A stretch of 64,000 nt of DNA from Luteibacter sp. 9135. GTDB taxonomy: Bacteria > Pseudomonadota > Gammaproteobacteria > Xanthomonadales > Rhodanobacteraceae. Made by a program: the position numbers and the translations under genes. The first letter of the stretch is position 1; every line of letters starts with the position of its first letter. Below are positions 16,975-25,273 of the stretch, one piece after another. The DNA is taken from the NCBI RefSeq assembly GCF_000745005.1, contig NZ_JQNB01000001.1, positions 2,907,501-2,971,500 of the forward strand. Reading direction: 5' to 3'. A model generated the notes under the pieces. It saw only the letters and a list, made by a program, of their open reading frames with translations, had not been told where the DNA came from and did not search any database.

Positions 16975-17805
16975 ATGGCCAACCACATCCCGCTTAACGA
17001 CGCGATTGCCGTTGCCTTGTCCAAGCTCATTGACGATTCAGCGCCTGGGGTCGAGCGACGCGATCCGTCGCACGACGACATCACGTTCGCCATCGAACAA
17101 TGTGGATTGACGCAAGCTGATCCTAAACAACGCGGCAATCCTGTCGGGAAGGCCAAGAGGGTAAGGCAAACGTTGGTGTGGTCCATCTCAAATGAGCTGG
17201 AGGCGGGCGCTCGTTTCGCCGATCAGCTCATCTCCATCGTGAGAGGACACGGCGGATTTCGTTCTGGGTCCGCCAACTTTTGCGGTTTGGAAGCCATCGC
17301 CAACCTCACGGATGCGCTCGGGGCGGCGGGTTGGGATCTCGGGCCTGACGGCGTCCTTCGCGAGCGTGGCCTCCGAGCGACTGGACACGCTCGAACCAAG
17401 GCGCTCCTAGACGTGGCGGAGCGCCTGAGCGTGGGTTCATCTCGCGACCCACAGGTGCCCGGATCAACCCGAGATCTTTTGGAAGAAACTGCCAGCCACT
17501 TGATCGAATTGATTTTCGGTGTTGCCGATTCGGGAGAAGTATTGCCCATTGTGCTGCCGCAAGCGTTCGCTGCGTTACGCTTTGCTCTCCCTGGGGACGC
17601 TGTTTCAACAGATGAGCCCGCGTCAAAGGCTCTGGAGCGAGCGGCATTTCAAACGGCGTTGGCTGTGAGCGCGCTCCGTGACCCAAGGGGCGGTAAAGAC
17701 CGACCTTGGAAGGCTGGATTGAATCCTGGCCAGATCGACGTTGCAGCTCGAAGCATGGGCAACGTTGCGCAGTTGATGTTGGGTGCGGCGCCAATAAGGT
17801 CCTAG
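16975..17805 (+). CDS. abortive-infection-like protein (Abi_C-type C-terminal half)
   Basis: ATG 16975 sits 9 nt after AAGGAGG, giving 276 residues. The middle (VRGHGGF..., GAAGWDLGPDGVL) and the C-terminal half (DLLEETASHLIELIFG, then TALAVSALRDPRGGKDRPW and a final helix with AARSMGNVAQLML) follow the pattern of bacterial Abi_C-domain proteins, in which an acidic helix pair is followed by LR(N/D)xxG and a closing helix. The His of the usual G(T)GHG is not present here. The family call is moderate. It is the second gene of a pair. Confidence 0.5.
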   Translation: MANHIPLNDAIAVALSKLIDDSAPGVERRDPSHDDITFAIEQCGLTQADPKQRGNPVGKAKRVRQTLVWSISNELEAGARFADQLISIVRGHGGFRSGSANFCGLEAIANLTDALGAAGWDLGPDGVLRERGLRATGHARTKALLDVAERLSVGSSRDPQVPGSTRDLLEETASHLIELIFGVADSGEVLPIVLPQAFAALRFALPGDAVSTDEPASKALERAAFQTALAVSALRDPRGGKDRPWKAGLNPGQIDVAARSMGNVAQLMLGAAPIRS

Positions 17806-17952
17806 GTTCGTAGGGTTGCGTTGTCCAATAGATATGTTTGCTAGGCGCTTTTCAGCTTCTAAAAAGCCCGGAACCGAGGATCACTAGGGCCAAGGATTAC
17901 TTCAATCTTTCAGTATGACCCTTGCCTATTATTTTGCCGCCAACCAGGGCCT

Positions 17953-18621
17953 ATGACTACCGAACCGATTTTGAGCGAAGTGAATAAGGAGCGCCTTGAT
18001 CGCGCTAAAGCAGTTGCTATATTTCGCCGAACCCTCACACCCGAGAGTGACAGGGGTTGCGCACTGATTGCTTCTGCGTATCTTGATGCTGAGTTAGAAA
18101 AGTTGCTTAGGGGTGCGGTCGTCGAAAACATAGCGGTTGCGAATGCGCTTTTCAGCCAATCTCGTCCGCTGAGTTCTTTCTCTTCACGGATTGATCTTGC
18201 GTATCTGCTCGGTCTGATCGATCCGAGCACGCGTCAAGACTTGGACCTCATACGAAAGATTCGCAATGAGTTTGGACACGATCACGCGCCGATTTCATTC
18301 GAGACCCCCAAAATCGCCGGTCGTTGCCGGTCGCTGGTCACACAAGGCGATAAGAGCGCCGAGCCGCGAAAGATGTTTGTAAGGGCTGCGATGGTCGCTT
18401 TGGCTTCCATCCATACCGGCTACTTTATTCGCATCCGTGCGCATGAGCGATCGGTGTCTGATCCCATCACGGCTGATCAGTGGGTCCATCTTCAATCAGA
18501 GGTGCTGAAAGAGTTTGAATCAGTTATTAGCCGGTATGGGGTGGATTACGACTCTCTGGACGAGGCGATGTTGAAGAAGTTCTGGGGCTGGAAGGATTTG
18601 CGCCGACCGCCTGATGGTTAA
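17953..18621 (+). CDS. MtlR-family-like protein with HEPN-type Rx4H motif
   Basis: The 222-residue protein matches the MtlR (mannitol repressor) family pattern: ESDRGCALIASAYLDAELEKLL, then PLSSFSSRIDLAYLLGLID and LDLIRKIRNEFGHDH. The last motif contains RNEFGH, an Rx4H arrangement like that of HEPN RNases. In MtlR-like proteins of mobile elements the family is probably not a mannitol regulator. No mannitol genes are nearby. Its codon use looks more AT-rich than neighbours, consistent with transfer. RNase or toxin activity is only a suggestion. Confidence 0.65.
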   Translation: MTTEPILSEVNKERLDRAKAVAIFRRTLTPESDRGCALIASAYLDAELEKLLRGAVVENIAVANALFSQSRPLSSFSSRIDLAYLLGLIDPSTRQDLDLIRKIRNEFGHDHAPISFETPKIAGRCRSLVTQGDKSAEPRKMFVRAAMVALASIHTGYFIRIRAHERSVSDPITADQWVHLQSEVLKEFESVISRYGVDYDSLDEAMLKKFWGWKDLRRPPDG

Positions 18622-18678
18622 TTATTGAACGGGTATCTTCTCTCGACGTCGATACTATCGAGTGTCGGCCAACTCGCA

Positions 18679-19695
18679 TCAGTGGGTCACGGCAGCAAGT
18701 GCCGCCAGTGCAATGACAAACAACGCAACAAGCAGCCACTTACGCGCCCTTGCATGCTCTAGAGCCTCGCCTTCAAATTGAGTAATCCGATTCTCAAGTT
18801 CAACACAAACCGTGCTGAGCTCGCCGATTTTTCGATCCTGGGCGCTTACTATGGCAAAGGCTTTGTCTCGCTCCCGCTCAGCGTCCTCAGCCGCCTCCCG
18901 ATCTTCGCCTGCCACCCGTTCGGCTTCGACATGTGCACACAGCCGGTGCGCCAGGTCGCTGGGGGTGAGGAAGCTCTGATCGGCGTATTTGTCCAGCAGG
19001 CCGTGATCGGTGGCATGACCGAGCGCAGTGTAGAAGGGTAGGCCGACTTCGATCAGCTTTCGGGCCACTGCCACCGAGTCCGCGATGGCGCCGAGCTTCT
19101 CGCCGCCTCCGCGGGCAATCACAATCCCGGCGACGCCTTGTTTTACGAGTTCGTCGATTCCACCGAGGAAGTCGGACTCATCCACGAAGCTGACCTTTTG
19201 CTGCGGGCATCTGCGAACCTCAGGCAACCGGGCCGCGCCGCAAATGTCATCCCATCCGGTTTTGGTCGTGAGGAAGCCCAGGGTCTCCAAAGGATTTTCC
19301 GCGACAAACTTGGACAACAGAACCACCGGCTGCGTCCGAGACGGCAACGAAATGTGCTTCTCAATCGCCTGAGTGTGCCAGCCGCCTACGGCTTCACCCT
19401 GGAGCTCCACGCCGAAACTCTTGGTCACAGTCAGAACGCCAGCCAGGATGACCTCTTTGCCTTCGGCAGGATCTACACCGCTGTTCAGGCGAAAAGGCAG
19501 CGAAGCATCGCCATATTGGAGCTTCCCATAGCATCGACGCAGCGATCCTTTCTTCCATGGACGAACATCTTTTGCGATACCGCGGACCCAAATAGGGCCG
19601 GTGACCTTTTCAAACCAGACCATTTGGGCCACAAGGTCAGGAGTCAGCACCGGGCCGCCGAATACGGGCTGAGGTGCGGGAGCTGCAGCATCCAT
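18679..19695 (-). CDS. membrane-anchored exonuclease VII large-subunit-like protein
   Basis: Start ATG 19695 (GAGAAG upstream) gives 338 residues. Residues about 25-105 look like the OB-fold of XseA (IWVRGIAKDV..., then GKEVILAGVLTVTKSFGVELQ). The exonuclease core follows: TTKTGWDDI, then GIVIARGGGEKL, and TALGHATDHGLLD with FLTPSDLA, matching XseA motifs including the Arg, His and Asp taken as catalytic. A charged coiled coil (about 275-315) and a single C-terminal membrane helix (WLLVALFVIALAALAAV) replace the long helical tail of true XseA. It is much shorter than XseA (about 450 residues). A small helical gene lies just upstream. Confidence 0.75.
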   Translation of the reverse strand: MDAAAPAPQPVFGGPVLTPDLVAQMVWFEKVTGPIWVRGIAKDVRPWKKGSLRRCYGKLQYGDASLPFRLNSGVDPAEGKEVILAGVLTVTKSFGVELQGEAVGGWHTQAIEKHISLPSRTQPVVLLSKFVAENPLETLGFLTTKTGWDDICGAARLPEVRRCPQQKVSFVDESDFLGGIDELVKQGVAGIVIARGGGEKLGAIADSVAVARKLIEVGLPFYTALGHATDHGLLDKYADQSFLTPSDLAHRLCAHVEAERVAGEDREAAEDAERERDKAFAIVSAQDRKIGELSTVCVELENRITQFEGEALEHARARKWLLVALFVIALAALAAVTH

Positions 19696-19762
19696 GTTTG
19701 AACTTCTCATAAGGGCAAAGGGGTATCGGCAGAGTTGAACCACTTCTTGAATGGCTCAGTCT

Positions 19763-20023
19763 TTATTCCAGTGTCGCATCCAGCACCCGCGAAAGCCGCT
19801 CCGCAGCGTCCACATAGGTCGACGCCGGCGCGCTTCCTGACCCACCGAGTTCGTCCACCAGCTGATTGGCGGCTTGGTGAACGGCGGTCATGCCGTAGAT
19901 TGCCGACAGCGTAATGAGGCGGGCCCGGTAACGGGCCTCTTCAAAGTTGTTCGCCAGCAGTGCTTCATGGAGCACGACCGCCTCATTCAGCAGATCGGCC
20001 AAGTCGTCGGGGTTCCATTTCAT
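19763..20023 (-). CDS. small helical protein, partner of ExoVII-like gene
   Basis: The 86-residue protein is all-helical and acidic (DLADLLNEAVVLHEALLANN, FEEARYRARLITLSAIYG). It lies 67 bp upstream of the ExoVII-like gene on the same strand. Size resembles XseB but no XseB signature is seen. A clear relative is encoded at 29948-30232: both share F(E/D)EAR(Y/F)RA, a GSxP-type loop and an LV..LG segment in the same order. Function is unknown. Confidence 0.6.
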   Translation of the reverse strand: MKWNPDDLADLLNEAVVLHEALLANNFEEARYRARLITLSAIYGMTAVHQAANQLVDELGGSGSAPASTYVDAAERLSRVLDATLE

Positions 20024-20148
20024 GAATCGTCCCTAGCGTTGCGAGCAGGCCGACCCGAAAATGCGCAGCGGTCTGGAGCATGGACGAACGAGCGAGCCGC
20101 TAACCTAACGCAGGCGCTCTTTCGCGTCCTTAGTCCTGGAGTCTTCAC

Positions 20149-20583
20149 ATGCGTTTGAAGCGTTATCTCGCCCTGGCGGCCGTCCTCGTGGTCGGGTGTG
20201 GCACAGCGTTGGCCGCCACCGCGCCCGTTACCGGCTTGGGGCAGTCCTGGCCCAATGCGCCCGATCAAAGCACCTCGCCTCAGTTCCATGTGTATACCTT
20301 TGACCGGAAAGGTGTTCGCTATATCCAGGTCAATGACACGAACGGCACGGTGCGTGGCGCCATCGCGGTAATAGGCGACGAAGTGATGGCCCTTCCCATG
20401 GGCACGGACGCGACGCGTTGGAGCGCCAGCACCCTCTCCACCGCTCGCGCGGCTGGGCCGTCGGTCTATCAAGACGCTGCCGTGAGGGTGAGCGCCACCC
20501 CATTGCCGGACGGTTCGCTGCGCCTGTTGCTGGCACCAAGCCAGTGCGAGGACCCGGCCAAGTGTTCCATCAAAGGTCCCTAG
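20149..20583 (+). CDS. secreted hypothetical protein
   Basis: A clear signal peptide (MRLKRYLALAAVLVVGCGTALA) precedes about 120 residues of periplasmic domain with beta-strand character (QFHVYTFDRKGVRYIQVND, AIAVIGDEVMALPMG) and two Cys near the end (CEDPAKC). No family is known to me by name, but small secreted proteins of this style are frequent beside type IV secretion effectors in Xanthomonadales. No effector is adjacent here. Confidence 0.6.
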   Translation: MRLKRYLALAAVLVVGCGTALAATAPVTGLGQSWPNAPDQSTSPQFHVYTFDRKGVRYIQVNDTNGTVRGAIAVIGDEVMALPMGTDATRWSASTLSTARAAGPSVYQDAAVRVSATPLPDGSLRLLLAPSQCEDPAKCSIKGP

Positions 20584-20628
20584 GGCAGTTGCCCGCGTCG
20601 GACCGATCGTCGGCTATCCGGCGGTCGG

Positions 20629-21564
20629 TCATGACTTCTTTCCCTGCGTCGGTGACGGTTGCCTAAAGCGCGCGGGCGCGCGACCACCGATCAGAAATGC
20701 ACCGGACAGCCCGAGCGCCAAGATGACCTCGACACGTAGCGCATTCGGGTCCAGGTTGCCCTGGGTTGTGAGTGCCAGGGCGATGCTGGCACCCAGACCG
20801 CCAAAGGCACTTCCATGCCAGCCGTGTCGCCAGGCGAGCCCAAAGACCGGCCAGAGCAGGGCGAGGCGACTTGCTTCTCGCAGGGAGTCGTCGGCGGTGC
20901 CAAGGGCCAGCCAGGTCAGCGCGACCAGCAACGGAATGACCCAGCAGAGCATCTCCTGGAACAGCGAGCTCTGCCAGATCATCTGAAGGGTCAACGGACG
21001 CCCTTGGAGGGCGAGGAACCGCTCTCGCAGGGCCAGGATCACTGGCGTGAGTGTCAGCGAGCCGAGGTAGGCACCGAGCAGGTAGGCCCAGAAGTAGTCC
21101 GATGCCGAGATCGCTGGCCATTTCCCCGGGGTCGCGCTCCACAGGGCGGTGAGCAACGTGAGCGTGGTCGACGCGGCGGTGATCAGCGCGCATCCCAGGG
21201 TCGCAGCGAGGATCAACGGCAAGCGCAGCTGGCCGCGGTGGTCGTAGAGCGTCCAGCGCTGGCGAAGCGGCTTCATCAGGCCCATCCACAAGGCCACCAG
21301 GGGCACGGAGGCCGACAGCGCCCAGGCGGGCCCGAAGGTCGGCGCGCAGAAGATCGCGTTCTCGATGAGCGGCAGGCCTTCGCCCAAGGCTAGGGCCGGC
21401 CAGTAGCGCATGGGCAGCAGAAGGAGGCAGGCCAGCCGAAGGCCCGCGGTGAGGAGCCACTGGGGCAGGGAGACATAGCGCGTGAGTTCGTAGCCGGCCG
21501 CATACGCTGCAGCAATGGCCAGATGTGCTCCCCAACGATGAAGTCTCTGCGTGCGTCCGTTCAC
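20629..21564 (-). CDS. stand-alone MASE1-like sensory membrane protein
   Basis: GTG 21564 follows a GGGAGG site 6 nt upstream and gives 311 residues with about eight membrane helices. The order and the LLLLPMRYWPALALGEGLPL segment resemble the MASE1 sensory domain. MASE1 normally sits in front of GGDEF or histidine kinase domains; here only a short polar tail (PARFRQPSPTQGKKS) follows the last helix, so no output domain is present. Its signal and partner are unknown. Confidence 0.55.
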   Translation of the reverse strand: MNGRTQRLHRWGAHLAIAAAYAAGYELTRYVSLPQWLLTAGLRLACLLLLPMRYWPALALGEGLPLIENAIFCAPTFGPAWALSASVPLVALWMGLMKPLRQRWTLYDHRGQLRLPLILAATLGCALITAASTTLTLLTALWSATPGKWPAISASDYFWAYLLGAYLGSLTLTPVILALRERFLALQGRPLTLQMIWQSSLFQEMLCWVIPLLVALTWLALGTADDSLREASRLALLWPVFGLAWRHGWHGSAFGGLGASIALALTTQGNLDPNALRVEVILALGLSGAFLIGGRAPARFRQPSPTQGKKS

Positions 21565-21708
21565 GTTGCCTCCCTGAGGGCCAAAGGGTGACACGGGGGT
21601 CAGGAGGGTGGAATGGCCAGAACCCCTGTCACGGAGCACTTTGAATACCTTTGCCGATTACCGGTAACGATCGACCGCACCGCCGCAGGATGCGCGAGTT
21701 CTTGCGGC

Positions 21709-22281
21709 CTACGGATCCCCGCGCAGCCGTCGTCCGACTTCGTAATACAGCGCCATCGACGGCACATCGGCCATATTCTCAGCGAGCACGTAGGTCACCC
21801 CGTCCACATCAAGGCTGACGTAGTGCGCGTAGGCCGCCGGTTGGCCATACGCGGCGGCGTTGCGCCGGTTGAGCACATACTGACCCGTGATCGCCACCGT
21901 AGCGCCGTTGGGCAACACGACGCCGCCATGGCCGACCGAGAACGTCACGCCTCCGGACTTAGCCACGACATGGCGGCGCGCTGGTCCCAAGCACAGTGCC
22001 GTGCCGGCAAGCCAGGCGGCAAAAAAGGGCACGCCGCTACGGTCCAGGTCGTGGCCCAGCGCCATCCAGAAGGCGGTGACTACGATGGCGATCAAGGCAC
22101 CCGGGAGCATCGCCATCAGGATGGTCGGGACCGCGAATCCCGTGGAACGAACGGTAAACGCCCAACGGCCGTCTTCCTGTCGAACCTCGAAATGCCGCAC
22201 CGGCTCGGGATGTGTCGATCCCTTTTTACGCAGGAACACGAAGCAGCCGATCGCGGCCGCGAGAACGACGAGCACGAGCAT
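21709..22281 (-). CDS. membrane protein, unknown function
   Basis: The 190-residue product has an N-terminal helix (MLVLVVLAAAIGCFVFL), a short cytoplasmic loop, two central helices (VPTILMAMLPGALIAIVVTAFW and GVPFFAAWLAGTALCLG), and a C-terminal soluble domain of about 80 residues with beta-strand pattern (VAITGQYVLNRRNAAAYGQP, HYVSLDVDGVTYVLAE). No family is recognised. It lies 42 bp ahead of the next minus-strand secreted-protein gene's stop, so the two may be co-transcribed. Confidence 0.55.
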   Translation of the reverse strand: MLVLVVLAAAIGCFVFLRKKGSTHPEPVRHFEVRQEDGRWAFTVRSTGFAVPTILMAMLPGALIAIVVTAFWMALGHDLDRSGVPFFAAWLAGTALCLGPARRHVVAKSGGVTFSVGHGGVVLPNGATVAITGQYVLNRRNAAAYGQPAAYAHYVSLDVDGVTYVLAENMADVPSMALYYEVGRRLRGDP

Positions 22282-22323
22282 GGAGACCTCCGGAGAGCAA
22301 TGCCGCTAGGCGGGCATGGGTTG

Positions 22324-23037
22324 TCAGCGGGCGCGCTGATCGCGATTGCCATCTGGCGCAAAGCCGCCGACCCAGAAGAGGGGCTCTTGCGGACTGGTCG
22401 CATACCCCGAAATCACCATGGCGCGCACGACGATGTCCTGATACTGCCCTCGCAGTTGCGGGTTTGGCGCGCTGCCGAAGTCCATCAAGAAGGGAAGGCG
22501 GGGCGGGTTGGGCCCCACGGTGCGATCGGCCGTGACGGAGATACCGGGCGCAAACGTCTCGCGGGACAACTTCCCCACATACGTGGTCGTGGGGTCGCGC
22601 AGGGTCGTGGTGGCACCGAGATCATCTTTCGTCTCCACCGGTGCGTTGCACAGGTCGAACACTTCTTCGTAGTGCTTGGTGTCGCTGGTCCAGATCGTCG
22701 CGCGGGTGCGCCAGCACGGTGCCGACGCGCCGAACGATTCGAAGAACAGGCTGACGCGCGGGAACTTGCCCGGGTTGTTCATCGGACTCCAGCCGCGGAA
22801 GAGACCCGGAAAGGTGCCGCCCGAGGCCGGTGAAACGGGTCGGTAGACCGGACCGTCCGTGACGGACGGCCCGTTGCCGGCCTTGGCCTGGCCGTTTCCG
22901 CTGGTCTGTCCAAGGACGGCGCCGGCCGTGCGCTGAAGAAACCCCTTGAACCCCCCGGAGGTCTGCGCCGAGGCAATACTGGAGACGAACAGGACCACCA
23001 GCGCCGACAGCCTGGCACTGCGATAGGAATAGGCCAT
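22324..23037 (-). CDS. secreted hypothetical protein
   Basis: Start ATG 23037 (AGGGAAC upstream) gives 237 residues with a signal peptide (MAYSYRSARLSALVVLFVSSIASAQ). The mature part has a Gly/Ser-rich linker (about residues 25-75) and a domain with two Cys (SAPCWRTR and FDLCNAPV), so a periplasmic disulfide is plausible. No family is recognised. It is the upstream gene of a possible pair with the membrane gene at 21709-22281. Confidence 0.55.
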   Translation of the reverse strand: MAYSYRSARLSALVVLFVSSIASAQTSGGFKGFLQRTAGAVLGQTSGNGQAKAGNGPSVTDGPVYRPVSPASGGTFPGLFRGWSPMNNPGKFPRVSLFFESFGASAPCWRTRATIWTSDTKHYEEVFDLCNAPVETKDDLGATTTLRDPTTTYVGKLSRETFAPGISVTADRTVGPNPPRLPFLMDFGSAPNPQLRGQYQDIVVRAMVISGYATSPQEPLFWVGGFAPDGNRDQRAR

Positions 23038-23209
23038 TTCAAAGTTCCCTGTTGATACGGGCGATCGACAATCCCGAGGCATGCCCGATGAGTGCCTTGG
23101 TGAGGCGAGACTACGATCGATCTCCCGAATGAAGTCTAAACAAAAACACAGTGTCGGTGTATCAGGGTTGGCGCCATAGCTTAGGAGCCCGGTTCCAAGG
23201 GCGGGCGAC

Positions 23210-23482
23210 ATGGCGGCGAAACAATCCGGGGACGACGCGTCCCTGAAATCGATTTACCGGCCCGAAAATCAGGCCTTCCTTGCCGTTCTCCGCGGCTTGC
23301 GCACCCGCGCGAACCTGACCCAGGCGGATCTGGCCCAGCGGCTGGGGCGTTCCCAAAATTTCGTGACCGCGGCCGAGCGCGGGGTCACCCGCTTGGACGG
23401 TCTCCAGTTGCGCGATTGGTGTGCCGCGTGCAACTCCGACCTGGTCGCCTGGGCCAAGGCCGTCGAGAAAGCCTTGAAGTGA
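23210..23482 (+). CDS. XRE-family helix-turn-helix regulator
   Basis: The 90-residue protein has a Cro/CI-type HTH: FLAVLRGLRTRANLTQADLAQRLGRSQNFVTAAERGVTRL. About 20 residues precede it and a short helix follows. It is divergent from the secreted-protein gene upstream (23037), whose promoter it may control. The 3' end is 7 bp from the convergent gene at 23490. Confidence 0.8.
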   Translation: MAAKQSGDDASLKSIYRPENQAFLAVLRGLRTRANLTQADLAQRLGRSQNFVTAAERGVTRLDGLQLRDWCAACNSDLVAWAKAVEKALK

Positions 23483-23489
23483 GGGCTGG

Positions 23490-23849
23490 CTAGGGTAGGG
23501 CGTCCTCCCGTTGGCGCAGGCCGGCGCGGCGGGCTTTCCCCAGATACAGGGTCGGCTGCCGGCACAGGTTCCACTGCGTGACGGTCAGTGGCCCACGGTC
23601 GGGGTAAATGACCCGCAGATCCACCACACAAGCGCCCTCTGGAAAGGAAACTGTGGCTTGGCCGGCGCGACCGCCTTGAAGCGGCCCTGCCGTGTCCAGG
23701 GTCCGGTATGCAGTGGTGCCATGGACGGTGGCCTCCACGCGCACGGCAGGCACCGCGTCGTCGTTGATGAGCGTGAGGTAATGCGTCGCCGCGTGGACGG
23801 GCGACGCCAGGATGCTGGCGAACGCCAGCGCGAACCGATGTAAACGCAT
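23490..23849 (-). CDS. small secreted hypothetical protein
   Basis: The 119-residue product begins with a signal peptide (MRLHRFALAFASILASPVHAA). The mature 98 residues are beta-rich (HYLTLINDDAVPAVRVEATVHG, GQATVSFPEGACVVDLRVIYPD) with two Cys that could form a disulfide (ACVV and NLCRQ). The domain resembles periplasmic single-domain binding or chaperone-like proteins, but no family is named. It is convergent with the XRE gene and divergent from the LuxR gene. Confidence 0.6.
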   Translation of the reverse strand: MRLHRFALAFASILASPVHAATHYLTLINDDAVPAVRVEATVHGTTAYRTLDTAGPLQGGRAGQATVSFPEGACVVDLRVIYPDRGPLTVTQWNLCRQPTLYLGKARRAGLRQREDALP

Positions 23850-23951
23850 GGAAGCCCCCTGTGGGCGATGAAGGTGCTTGACCAGCGTAGGGGTGGGCGA
23901 CTACGGTCCGCCTCCACAGAACTGGGGAGGCGGACCCGCTTCGTTTCAGCT

Positions 23952-25124
23952 ATGGATAGCCCCATGAACGCACGGAAGATGCTCCCCTCGACGTCCGCCG
24001 AACTGCTCGGCGACCTTTACGAAAGCGTGTTGTCACCCGAACACGTGCCCGCTGTGCTCCGCGCTATCAATGCGCATCTCGACTGCGACGGCATCCACCT
24101 CGTGGGCTGGCAGGAGTCTACGGGTCAGCCGATCGTGTCCCTCGTGACGAGCCCGCACATCGCTGTGGCGGAGAAGGCTTACTTGGAGCACTACGCCGCC
24201 ATTGATCCTCGGAAGGACATGGGGACGCGTCGTCCGCTCGGCGTCGGCGGCGCGTGCCACGATTTCTTTGACAATGCATTCGTCGCTGCGGACGAGTTCT
24301 ATCAGGACTTCTTGATCCCGCTCGGACCCCGATACATCTACGGCGGAAATGTTCTGAGGCGGGATGATCGCCTCGTCCACGTCGTGTTCAATCATTTGGT
24401 GGGTCGGCCCCGTTTCGAAGGGGACAAGCGAGACGCACTGGATCAGTGGTTTCCGCACCTCGCCCGATGGGCAAATCAGTTAGTTCAGGTAGAGGGACTC
24501 CGCCAGGCGGCGGCGTTGGGCGAGCAACTGGTCGACTCGCTGGACCAGGGCCTCGTGTTCTTCGACCCCAGTGGCAAGTTGCTCCACGCGAACCGCCTGG
24601 CCGTGAAGTTGCTGGGCGACCGGCTGCTTCGTTCCCACTTGGGGCAGGAGGGGGCGTCCCCATTCGCATCAAGCCTGGAGCCCATCGTCCGCTCGGTCGC
24701 CCTGAGCCGGCAGGCGGTTCGTTTTCGTATGCGGGGTGTCCGTCGGTCTGAGCTCAAGGTCAGCGTGCTCCCGCTGGCCCGGGCGTCATTGGGACGTGGG
24801 ACCGACTGGCTGGGGCGGCTGGCGTCGGGGTCCGCTAGTCGTGGGCTCCCGTTAGGGGCCGATGTGGTGTTGTGCCTGGAGCCGGCGCCCCCTCCGCCCG
24901 CACCAACGCTGGAGCATCGCGCTCGGGAATGGAGGCTGACGCCCGCCGAGATCCGGCTGCTGAAGTCGGTCATGACAGGAGCGAGCGTGTCCGAACATGC
25001 GGCCAAGGAAGGGGTTAGAGAGAGCACGGCACGCACACATGTGCGTGGCTTGCTGGAGAAGTCCGGGGCGGCTAGCCTGCGTCGGCTGGTCGCGATGATG
25101 GGAACCATCCGCTACCGTGACTGA
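23952..25124 (+). CDS. LuxR-type transcriptional regulator
   Basis: ATG 23952 is chosen (390 residues); no clear ribosome site is visible and ATG 23964 is possible. The C terminus is a LuxR/FixJ-type HTH: RLTPAEIRLLKSVMTGASVSEHAAKEGVRESTARTHVRGLLEK, split here over the two helices. A PAS-like middle (QGLVFFDPSGKLLHANRLAVKLL) and a less defined N-terminal sensory domain precede it. It lies before the convergent secreted four-cysteine operon, which it may regulate. Confidence 0.8.
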   Translation: MDSPMNARKMLPSTSAELLGDLYESVLSPEHVPAVLRAINAHLDCDGIHLVGWQESTGQPIVSLVTSPHIAVAEKAYLEHYAAIDPRKDMGTRRPLGVGGACHDFFDNAFVAADEFYQDFLIPLGPRYIYGGNVLRRDDRLVHVVFNHLVGRPRFEGDKRDALDQWFPHLARWANQLVQVEGLRQAAALGEQLVDSLDQGLVFFDPSGKLLHANRLAVKLLGDRLLRSHLGQEGASPFASSLEPIVRSVALSRQAVRFRMRGVRRSELKVSVLPLARASLGRGTDWLGRLASGSASRGLPLGADVVLCLEPAPPPPAPTLEHRAREWRLTPAEIRLLKSVMTGASVSEHAAKEGVRESTARTHVRGLLEKSGAASLRRLVAMMGTIRYRD

Positions 25125-25273
25125 GTATGGATCGAGTCGCCGTCGCTGGAGGCAGTCAACGATGCAGAGAGCAACCCCAGGGTTGGATACGATCGCGAAG
25201 CTGCACACGTTTTGGAGCAGGGCTTGATCGAAAGCCGGTCGGCCGTCCCGCGCGCAGCGCGGTTCGTGCTCGA

